From: Bemisia tabaci
Lineage: Eukaryota > Arthropoda > Insecta > Hemiptera > Aleyrodidae
Reading direction: 5' to 3'
Length of the DNA: 64,000 nucleotides
NCBI RefSeq assembly: GCF_918797505.1
Contig: NC_092798.1
Location: 52,040,985-52,104,984, forward strand
The notes under the pieces are model-generated. The model made no database searches. It saw only the letters and a program-made list of their open reading frames with translations, and was not told the DNA's origin. Shown piece after piece: positions 55,583 through 64,000 of this stretch (position 1 is its first letter; the number at the start of each line of letters is the position of its first letter). Both the position numbers and the translations under genes were made by a program.

Positions 55583-57765
55583 TAAAAAAAACTAAATGTT
55601 CGACTAATTTTCTTCGATTTGGAAAAGGGCCACTAAACAAGGTATGGACCAGAAAACATGGTCACATGCTTCCTCCTAAATATATGACGCAAAGACAAGT
55701 TCCGTGGCAAAATTTTCTGATTTACTCCCGAATTTTTAGGGTTAGGCAAAACTCACAGGCTCATCCGAATTCGCAGTGATTTTCCATGAACTTGTAACCC
55801 TATCATGGGAACCGAAAAATGGCGGCGACTATGTGTAAAGAGAGTACTTAGTTACCAAACTTTGGCGGTTTAACCCGGTCATAGTAGAGGTGAAGGTTGG
55901 AAATATTAGGTATTATAAGGTAATGCACAAAATTCGTTTCAAAGCTAGATAAATACGACTGATCGAAATGTGAGTAAAGTTTATAGTGATGCAAGCAGGT
56001 GAAACTACATTTATACCATTTCGAATCATCCATAACGTCTACCCGAAAGTTCCATAAAGCCTACTATGTCTGATCTGATCAAAAATTGATTTTGACGAGA
56101 CCATTTTGTCTTAGGTATTTTTGAATGGGTCTATTGGGCAATTGCCAACTTTCAGACTTTTTATGAGAAATTAAAATCGCACGTAACCCTCATCTCCGCA
56201 CAAAATTCTTCTCATGCCCTTTCATGGACGATCACACACCGAAAGTCGGAGAGGAACGTTCTAAATTGATGTGTCCTTCGTCCAATATGAAAAATTTGAA
56301 GAATTCGCAACATAAATATTGTTTGAAATCTGTTTCACTGATATAATCAGAACAGAGTTTGATTAGTTCAAATGTAATTCATTCCAGCAAATACGGAAGT
56401 TCGATCTTCGCTACGGCTACCGAACGAAGGCCTAAAAATCTTTTGTAAAACAACAAGGACATTTTCGTAACACACGATTCGCAACTCTCGATTCTGAGAA
56501 CTGCCTCGAGTGATCTGCTCGAAAGTGATTTTACCCAGAGTAAAACTCTTAATTAGATAACTGCCCTTTCGCCTGTTCTCAGAAATTTCCTTTATGAATC
56601 GACTACGTCTCTCGGTTTCTATTTTTTGGGAGCCCTCGCGAAGGCATTTTTCATCATTAATATTCTAGTTCCGTCTGAATGGAGACCAGAAGAGCTAAAA
56701 GCATTCCGAGCTTTCCAGTCTCTATGGCCGAGGAATTCGTTTGAAAAAAATTAAAGCGATTCGACGGAGTGGTTGAATAATTATGAACTGAAAAGCTTTT
56801 ACTGCGCCGTCTTTCTACACGTATTTCACTTCGATTCTTCTCCGTCCCGTGGAAAAATATTTCTTCCGCGATGAGTAAAGTGCGGTGGGCATCCTGTCTC
56901 CAAGAGTGCTGCGTAAGGACGCCAGTGCGCCTTCAATTTAATGGCTATGCAATATGCGCGACCCTCGAACACGTATAGTTGTATCCAGACATTGCCATCA
57001 ATGGAATATGTTAGTTGTGATGTAATTGAGGGATGATATTTGTGCCAAGTGTAGTTAAAAATTGAAAGTTGAAGCATCCTAGGAAGAACGATATGAAAGA
57101 AGGACAAAATTTGTCCGTGACTTACAGAAAGATAAAGATTGCTACGTTCACGCAAATAGATTTACCTGCAACAAAGAACAAGAAAACAAAATTAATTATA
57201 CAAATAGCTCATATGTTGCTAACTGTGGGAAGCTTTGCTTTTTTAATAAACTTCATGAGAAATATTCAACAAAACAAAACAAATAGTGTTTCAAAAAATT
57301 TCGAATATTGATTTTCTGAGAGAAAAAATAAACTTTAATCGAGAGTTTGTACCATCTCCCTAAAGCAAAAGCTTTTTTGCAAAACGTGGCCAATTCCGGA
57401 GGGAAGGGGAGAGAAATTCCAGAAATTGAATGAAATTACATATATACATACATTTTTGATGAGTGAAAAGAGCTTTTGCCACATGTTGCGTAGCACCTTT
57501 CAGAATATCCACCATTGCCAAAATTTGATCTGTAGGTCCTTAAAAAGAGGAATTTTTAAACCCTGAATACGTCTTGAATCCTGATTTAAACAAACCCGGA
57601 TCTATTCTACAATTAGAAATGTCTTTTACATTCTCCGCTTACTTATATTAAAATTCACTACCAGGGTCAAAATCAGTTATTTTTCAAAAATTGTGGGATT
57701 GTCCGTCTTAGAAATGACTGTTGCGCCGTTTAGTGGCTGGATCACTCTACTTTTCGAGAACTCTA
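55583..57765. other. Unassigned apart from one G copy
   Basis: An O-like end (GGGCCACTAAACAAGGTATGG) at 55627 is not matched by a second end. No gene seen. Confidence 0.4.
56928..57005 (-). repeat. Family G short copy
   Basis: AGTGCGCCTTCAATTTAATGG...CACGTATAGTTGTATCCAG is the antisense G pattern. Confidence 0.62.
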
Positions 57766-58007
57766 CTGCCGTGCTAAGTAAACACGCTGGATTCGCCGCA
57801 TTTCAATGTTGCCAAATTTTCTCTTGGATAATACTTATTTTGGAGGGAAGTTATGAATTTTTTTCTTGAAATTTTCAGACTTTTCAGATCAAATTACGAA
57901 CAAAATCCTAAGATAAATCGGAGGAGAAATATTCACAAATCCTCCTGAAAACTCGTGATTTGTCGAAGAAAATTTGGCAACGTCTGATGCCTTATACGGT
58001 GTTCTGT
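57766..58007. mobile_element. Family H, copy H14
   Basis: CTGCCGTGCTAAGTAAACACG on the left and AAAATTTGGCAACGTCTGATG, CGGTGTTCTG on the right. The right terminus is lost. A7 and an AAG-rich tract follow. Confidence 0.74.
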
Positions 58008-58097
58008 TGAAATGCAAAAACGCTTTCATTCGGTTGAGAGTAAAAAAGAGAAAAAAGAAGGAAAAAGAAGAAGGAAGAAAAAAAAAGAAATGAAGAA

Positions 58098-58315
58098 CAC
58101 TGGAAAAAAAGTCGCTTGGATCTAGAGTCCAGACTCCTAAAAACATCGACAAGTAATAATACTCTTGATTCAATCGAATTTTGCTTAAATCGAGAATCAA
58201 GTCTCTTATTTTAAGCGGATTTCCTTTTGAATCAAGCCGATTGAATCAAGAGTATTTTTTCTTGTCATTGTTTTGAAGAGTCTGGACTCTAGATTCAAGC
58301 GATTTTATTCCAGTG
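58098..58315. mobile_element. MITE family A, copy A7, diverged termini
   Basis: CACTGG...CCAGTG foldback of 218 bp. It has CGCTTGGATC where the other copies have ACATTGGATC, and the change is mirrored at the right end (GATTCAAGCG), so both arms changed together. It sits in an AAG-rich purine tract, so the flanking direct repeat GAAGAA may be chance. Confidence 0.83.
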
Positions 58316-59028
58316 GAAGAAAAGAAAGAAAAAAAGAGAAAAAAGAGAAAAAATAAGAGAAAACGAAGAAAAAAAAGGGGGGGGGAAAGAACGAAAAAAA
58401 GAGAAAGAAGAGAAAGAGAACAAAAATCATGTACGAAACTCAAAAAACAAGTTATCCGTAACGACACGAAAGTATTTTTTCCGGGTTGGAGTTATACACT
58501 GTCAAAACGCTCCACGCTCAAGGTCGACGAGGCCCGTTTTTCCGGGGGAGGGTAAAAAGTTGCGGAGCTCGGTGGGGGGTGGGGGGTGGGGTACGCTGAT
58601 AAAAAGGATCGCTATCGGATGGGGAAAAATGCGGCGTCTGGCGCGGCTCGGATCCCGGGAGACACCTTTCTCCCAATATTTGACACATTAATCTTGCAAG
58701 ACTCACTTTGGGCGGACCCAGTTTATTTATTAACCACTTTCCCGGGTTTTCCATGTCATTGTCCGGCTAGGGCTCCGGCCCTCGCTGCGCTGCTTCTCTC
58801 ATGCAAGAGCCTACCAGCATTCTCGCGTGAGCCTCCTAATGCACGGCGTTGTACGGCTTGCAAGGCTCATCACGAATACCAGTTGCGCTTCTGTGTTGGA
58901 GGATCGACGGCTGGGGCCGCTACCACCTACGCAACCTCCGCTTCCAGCTCAAAAAGTTGGGGAAGCTTTGGTGTCAAATCGACTGGCACACAATATGTAA
59001 ATGAAATAGATTTTCAGTATGCTAGGAA
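58316..59028. other. Unassigned; purine tract then GC-rich patch
   Basis: AAAGAAAG-type purines (58316-58440), then a CpG-rich patch. The 171-codon frame at 58586-59101 runs into EE and shows no domain. Confidence 0.4.
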
Positions 59029-59327
59029 CAGAGTGTCTAGTTTTCTTTCATTTTGGAAAATCCTGATGAAATCCTGGTTTTTTCTGATTCTTGACTGCTA
59101 AATGCTGATTTATTAATGTTTCCAAATCCTGATTTTTTGCGGAGAAAAATAAACATTTCTGCATAAGCGTACATGCGAAAGCATGAAAAAATCCGATCGG
59201 ACGGCCGACTTTTCTCAAATCCTGATTTTACAAAAGATTTTCCTCACATCCTGATGAAATCGGGATTAAATTCTGATTGACCTCAAATTCTGATAGAATC
59301 GGGAAAATCCTGATGCTAGACACCCTG
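59029..59327. mobile_element. Element EE with CAGGGTGTCTAG-type ends
   Basis: CAGAGTGTCTAGTTTTC on the left and GATGCTAGACACCCTG on the right. The interior repeats AAATCCTGATTTTT-type words at least six times. From memory, CAGGGTGTCTA ends with CCTGGAAA/TCAGGGAA interiors are a widespread animal repeat type. Confidence 0.68.
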
Positions 59328-59689
59328 GAAAAAGATGTAAGTGTGGACATTTCGGCGTGTGGAATTTCTCCCGACAAAAATGTATTTTTGACAAAAGTTA
59401 TGCATATTTTTCTTTGAAGATTTCGGACAGTTTAGATTGAATTGAGGACAAAATTATGCGAAAAATTCGATTATAATATGGAGGAAAAAATGGACCAGCA
59501 TTATTTGTTCAGGATTAGGTTTTCATCGTTGATCGCGCATTTCGTTTAGTCTCTCTGTTTTCTTATGGCCCCAATGTAGATCGACGTATCTTAATTTAAA
59601 AATGCGTATACATTATGAAATTAAGGTACGTAAATCTACATCGCGACTACGAAAAAAAGAAAAGACTAGACATATTTGTTCCTTATCGC

Positions 59690-59812
59690 ATAGTTTAGTC
59701 CAATTTCTGGAAGTGAAGGCTATTCTAAAAAATGACTGCGCTTCATTGTAAGAATAGGAATCACTAGTTACTAGTTCTGGCTCATTTTAGAAACAACATA
59801 ATGTGACGGTAG
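59690..59812. mobile_element. Family X fragment
   Basis: AGTTTAGTCCAATTTCTGG at one end and CTGGCTCATTTTAGAAACAAC inside match X words; the ends are unclear. Confidence 0.5.
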
Positions 59813-60720
59813 TCTTCCCAATCAGATGAGTGCTTTCATGGATGTATTCCTTACTACAACATTTACTCCGATTGAGACATGTTCCGCCTCTGCATTGACC
59901 GATTGATTTTTAATGCACACGGCCGTTCCCCCATCCACCAAGGGGGCGAAGAAGGGGAGGGCAGGGGTATGTTGCCGGGAACTTATCACGCGGGCATTCT
60001 TGCCAGAATGTGCTGAAAGATCGGTACATTTCTCCATTAGAACCCATAAAAAATATCCAGTTTTATCATACAATCTGGGAAATTTGCACGCGGGTGACAC
60101 CTGCGCCTGGATTGTATCGTTATCGAATGATTTTCATCGATAGATACCATTGCTACGATAGGAATATGAGGCATTTTAAGGCAAAGGCACCTTGGTCCAT
60201 TTCAGTGATGAGCCCCAAAACGCTAGTATCCTTACGTAATCCAGGGTTCATGAGCAATATGGACTTTGCATCAAGATTCGATAATGATGATACGACAATC
60301 GAGGCGCTGATGTCGCGGGCGTTCATGGCATATTGCCCGCGGGAATATCGGCGCAGCGGAGGCGATGTTTCGTCCAGTCAGACATTTTCCAGCGGCGTTG
60401 CCATTTCGGCGCGAATTTGGCGTGAATTTCAGGTTGAAGCGGATGGATCGGAGTTGGGGGACGGCAACTCTCCCTCTGAGACAAATCGGGGGACGGGGGG
60501 GGAGGGGGCATTAAAATGATGATTATCGAGGGGCGAAGGGTCCTCCGTCCCTGTACATCGGGATCGCCGTTTGAACCCGCCGCGGCGCGGCTCTCCAACC
60601 TAGGCAACGTTGTTAGATTTCGTCTGAAATCGGATTTTTGCGACAGAACGCTGACTGGATCAGCTAGGCATGGGTATTCTGCGCACTATAGATACAGTAA
60701 ATAAAATAGAATTTTTGTCA
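59813..60720. other. Unassigned; GC-rich patch 60280-60640
   Basis: G-run at 60493-60507. Open frames in both directions lack domains. Confidence 0.4.
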
Positions 60721-60948
60721 CACTGGAAAAAAAAAACACATTGGATCTAGAGTCTAGACTCTTAAAAACATCGACAAGAAAAAGTACTCTTAATTCAATC
60801 AGAATCTAGCTTAAATCAAGAACCAAGCCTCTTAATTTAAGCGGATTTCCTTTTGATTTAAGCTTAAATCTGATTAAAGCAAGAGTATTTTTTCTTGTCA
60901 ATGTTTTCAAGAGTCTGGACTCTAGATCCAATGTGTTTTTTTCCAGTG
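60721..60948. mobile_element. MITE family A, copy A8
   Basis: CACTGG...CCAGTG foldback of 228 bp with exact CA duplication (60719-60720, 60949-60950), about 30 bp from the nested B7 complex. Confidence 0.88.
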
Positions 60949-60978
60949 CAAGAAAACCTACTAAAAGACAACAAGTAT

Positions 60979-61414
60979 CAGTGGCGAGACGTGAATGCTC
61001 GTTAATCGATATCTCCCCATCTGCGGGCCGATTATTGAAATTGATAGACAAAGCTATAGACAAAGGAGACAAAAGGAGATGTGGAGAGATCTTATTGGTG
61101 GAAGTTGGTAGTTGCAATGGACAAAAAAGGTAGGTAATAGACTAACTAACGGCAACCCACGAGAGACCCGACAGTTAGTCTATCATTTTCCTCCTTAGTC
61201 TATGAGAACCAACCATTTCAACCAATAAGATTGCTTTATACCCCCTATGTCTTCTTTGTCTATAGTTTTGTCTATCAATTTCAATAATCGGCCCGCTGGA
61301 GCCATAGTAAATAATCGATTGCTGAGGTGCTCCTTGCTCGTTTATATCGATCCGATTCCGCAGGTCTAAATGACGGATCAATCTATATCTACCGCAAAAC
61401 ACGCAAAACCGCTA
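60979..61414 (+). mobile_element. MITE family B, copy B7, split by D2
   Basis: CAGTGGCG start and CCGCTA end, flanked by ACAAGTAT and ATAAGTAC (8 bp, two transitions apart). The element is interrupted within its TCTCCCCATCTG...GGAGCCATAGTAAA stretch by D2. Confidence 0.82.
61024..61295. mobile_element. Foldback family D, copy D2, nested in B7
   Basis: CGGGCCGATTATTGAAATTG...AATCGGCCCG, 272 bp, flanked by CTG on both sides. Removing it joins B-family sequence CCCATCTG to GAGCCATAG as in other B copies. About the same length as D1. Confidence 0.88.
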
Positions 61415-61441
61415 ATAAGTACGATTCAAAAGTTTGGAACC

Positions 61442-61989
61442 CACGCCGAAAAAACAGGATGCTGACTTAACATTCTAGATGTAAGAAAGTGTGCGATAAC
61501 ACATAAAACGCTGAATTGACCGCCGCAGCAGTTAGTTTTACATCTTGACATTGCTAAAGTAACTGCACGGACAAGAAAACCTCGTGCACGGGGCCCGAGG
61601 TTTAGGTCATATGGATCTCTGAAGTTTTCAGATTGAGCATTCGAACACTTAAGGTCTAGCTGTCGAGGTTCGGATCACACATTTGAAAAACTTCAGTTCT
61701 TACATCTGAAGAACTACAGATGTGAGAACCGAAGTTCTTCGGATGTGAAAATCGAAGTACTTCAGACGTAAGAACTGAAGTTTCAGATGTGTGATCCAAA
61801 CCTCAGCAGCTGGACCTTAAGTGTTCGAATGCTAAATCCGAAAACTTCAAGATCCATATGACCTAAACTTCGGATCCCACGCACGAAATTTTTTTCTCCG
61901 TGTGCTGTGGCGTTTAATTCAGCGCTTTGTGAGCTGTCGCACACTTTTTTACATCCAGAATGTTAAGTCAGCATCCTTTTTTTTCGGTG
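61442..61989. mobile_element. Foldback family E, split by C2
   Basis: The left arm (GGATGCTGACTTAACATTCT, then GATGTAAGAAAGTGTGCGA) and right arm (TCGCACACTTTTTTACATC, AGAATGTTAAGTCAGCATCC) are complements over about 100 bp. Ends are CACGCCGAAAA and TTTTCGGTG. C2 accounts for the middle 337 bp. Superfamily unknown. Confidence 0.82.
61566..61902. mobile_element. Foldback family C, copy C2, nested in E
   Basis: CACGGACAAG...TTTCTCCGTG flanked by TG on both sides. Same ATCTGAAG/CTTCGG tandem core as C1 but fewer and more degraded units. It is inserted in the middle of the E foldback. Confidence 0.86.
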
Positions 61990-62752
61990 CACTTCACAAT
62001 GCACGATTTGCATTTTGCAAAATTGCACAAATCGCGGGATTTCAACCTTCCCCCCCCCTCCCGGTCCATGGGCTTTTTTTCTTCGTCACTGGCAACCAAG
62101 TGTGCCCAAAGAGATGTAAAGTTAGCACTATGCTGGAAAGACGCACATACCATCGGGAGAAAATGGGTTTTTACCATATACACTTAGACAGTCTCATTTT
62201 TAATCCTCACCAGGAGAGCGGCGTTTAAGAGAGCGAGATTATGCCGAAATGACACCAAATATTGAAACACGAGTGATGTGGAAAATGAGGATAAAAGAAC
62301 CCGCACCTTCCTTATGGGAAATCCCCCCCAGTCAAACGCGATGCCGCTTGGATATGTTGCTCAGCTCGTCATTCTGATCAAAAGCTCTAATGGGCCCAAA
62401 GAGATCCCATGTGCGGTTTTCGAGATATTCGCTGTTTTATGTGCGTAAACGGAGGTTTCGCGCGCTCCCGCCGGAAGCCATACCAGTGTGCGGCGCCGCT
62501 CGTGCCCTTCCCTTCCAGTCCTCTCCGACCCCTCTCCGCTGCCCCGCCACCCATACCTTGGCTCCTCAACCGCTCCAACTCCGACGCTCACGAGGCTGCG
62601 CCCATTATTACCGGACCGCGCCCGCACGCCGTCTTCTTACGCGGCCTCTCCTTCGGCCATGTCGCCTCTTTTTCTCATCGACCCTTCCTGCAAGTCTTGA
62701 AAAACCTTTAAGAAGTCCATTTTTACTAAACATGATGATGCCAATGTCACAA
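61990..62752. other. Unassigned; GC-rich patch 62450-62680
   Basis: Pyrimidine-rich. The 228-codon frame crossing 62390-63076 passes through the poly-T tract and the inverted-repeat arm, so it is not a gene. Confidence 0.42.
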
Positions 62753-62953
62753 ATAATACAAAGAGAGAGAAAAGGAAAGAGAGGAAAAACAAATGATAAT
62801 CCATGCGAAAGTATATGGAGAAGAGTCGGAATGCCTAAGAGATCGCTAAATGAAACAAGCTTTTTTTTATTTTTCCCCCCTTTTCCTTTCTTTTTTTCTT
62901 CATTTTTCTCACTCGGAAGCAGTGACAGTAACTTCTGTTGGAAGATGATGTTG

Positions 62954-62992
<39 letters not shown>

Positions 62993-63761
62993 TTTTATCA
63001 CGTGGAGGAGGTTGAGGGGAATCAGTCGGCTGACGATGCCCATGTAGAAACTAAGTTTGACTTAGTCTTGACTTAGTCGAACCGCACCAATGGAGGAGGA
63101 GAGAGGGATCATTACTAACTGAACTCAAGGAAGAGAGATGTCCATTCAGGCGTAAATGGTCACATTTTAAGTCGCTCTTACTTGCAGCACCACCTTATCA
63201 GCCATCTTATTATCTGCTGATTGTATCCTCTAATCAGATGATCACTGGTCGACAGACAGATCGGTCAAGAATGTCACCTTTCAGGGAACTTTAATCATTG
63301 ATGTCAGATGATCGTGCCAAATACGTCATTTTCTCTTTGATGCTTTTAAAATTGAATTTTAGCAATTTAGAATGAAATGTGGAAACTATGATCAAATCAT
63401 TTGATAAGCCAAGCAACTGCCTCCTTTTCTGTTGTCGTACGTTCAGAATTAATCAGAATCAATATCATTTCCAAGTGCTTCAGTCATGACGCGCTGTTTA
63501 TAACGCAGATTTTATCGCCAGATTACGCCCGCATGATGAGTCGTACCCCTACGGGCGCCTGCGTATATTCTCCTTCTGAGGCTGGGAAATCTTGGCTGGG
63601 GGATTCCTGACGATTAGGATTCACTAACTACTAACTGACGTACAAACTTACCGAAAATGATCACTAGGCAGGCCAAAAAAAGTCGAAGCTAAGGCACACT
63701 TGGCCTCAAATTGGGCATCGTCAGCCGACTGATTCCCCTCAACCTCCTCCACGTGATAAAA

Positions 63762-63799
<38 letters not shown>

Positions 63800-64000
63800 A
63801 ACATCATCTTCCAACAGAAGTTACTTTCACTGCTTCCACGTGAGAAAAATGAAGAAAAAAAAGAAAGGAAAAGGGGAAAAAAATGAAAAAGAGCTTGTTT
63901 CATTTAGCGGTCTCTTAGGCATTCCAACTCTTCTCCATATACTTTCGCATGGATTATCATTTGTTTTTCCTCTCTTTCCTTTTCTCTCTCTTTGTATTAT
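62753..64000. repeat. Large inverted repeat reaching the window edge
   Basis: The left arm 62753-63042 (ending GGCTGACGATGCCCA) and right arm 63712-64000 (starting TGGGCATCGTCAGCC) are near-perfect complements of about 290 bp, including a poly-T tract (62959-62990) mirrored as poly-A. The 669-bp spacer is unassigned. The outer boundary on the right lies beyond the window. Confidence 0.88.

Noticed and set aside
58586..59101. 171-codon plus-strand frame
   Set aside because: It runs from a G-rich patch into repeat EE and has no domain. The Cys-containing segment is too irregular for a zinc finger.
62390..63076. 228-codon plus-strand open frame
   Set aside because: Its second half is the arm of an inverted repeat including poly-T; no domain and no plausible start context.

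Overview
This window looks like gene-poor nuclear DNA from an arthropod, most likely an insect. It is AT-rich with scattered CpG-rich islands. It has no bacterial gene organisation, no long host open reading frame, no rRNA genes and no CRISPR array. It is filled with short nonautonomous DNA transposons (MITEs and foldbacks), many inserted into one another. From memory the commonest family (termini CTGCCGTGCTAAGG) recalls whitefly/hemipteran genomes, but I cannot verify this and hold it at low confidence.

The only coding sequence I can defend is the degraded reverse transcriptase/GIY-YIG endonuclease of a Penelope-like retroelement (53234-54593, minus strand). It sits inside a MITE and is flanked by a 15-bp target duplication. 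Each end carries a hammerhead-ribozyme-like motif.

Families are labelled here by letter. A: 8 copies, CACTGG termini, 2-bp target duplications, CMC/EnSpm-like. B: 7 copies, CAGTGGCG termini, one perfect 8-bp duplication, hAT-like. C: 2 copies, CACGGAGAAAA termini, 2-bp duplications. D: 2 full copies plus fragments, CGGGCCGATT termini, 3-bp CWG duplications, Harbinger-like. F: CACGGGGAAAA termini, TA duplication. H: about 14 copies, some with 4-bp duplications. I: 5 copies, GGACG termini, 4-bp duplications. J and K: mariner-like foldbacks with CAGGG/GGGTGTCCC termini at TA. N, O, P, Q, R, T, U, X and Z are further inverted-repeat families.

Layout. 1-8 kb: B, H, T/U nest, I, F, BB/O, U and G copies separated by unassigned DNA. 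8-17 kb: H, Q, F, R with A nested inside, the 1.8-kb J foldback splitting an X copy, another A. 17-23 kb: H, I, a six-unit diverged tandem array, two T, H, B, D, N. 23.3-25.2 kb: a block with inverted termini and AATATT-core words at 11-nt spacing, enclosing a LINE-like tail and a tRNA-like SINE head. 26-39 kb: P split by O, A, the Z foldback, twin I elements, X copies, a near-perfect 554-bp palindrome, H copies, a broken O. 39-53 kb: H, N, U and X copies, B split by A, K, N, A, B split by C, B, poly-C tract. 53-64 kb: A split by the Penelope element, CC, H, A, EE, A, B split by D, E split by C, and a large inverted repeat that reaches the window's right edge.

The nests give a relative history: B, E, N, P, R, T and X are hosts, while A, C, D, J, O, U and the Penelope element are later arrivals. 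Nothing here is an operon or pathway. The interest lies in transposon structure, ribozyme motifs and unexplained repeat architecture.
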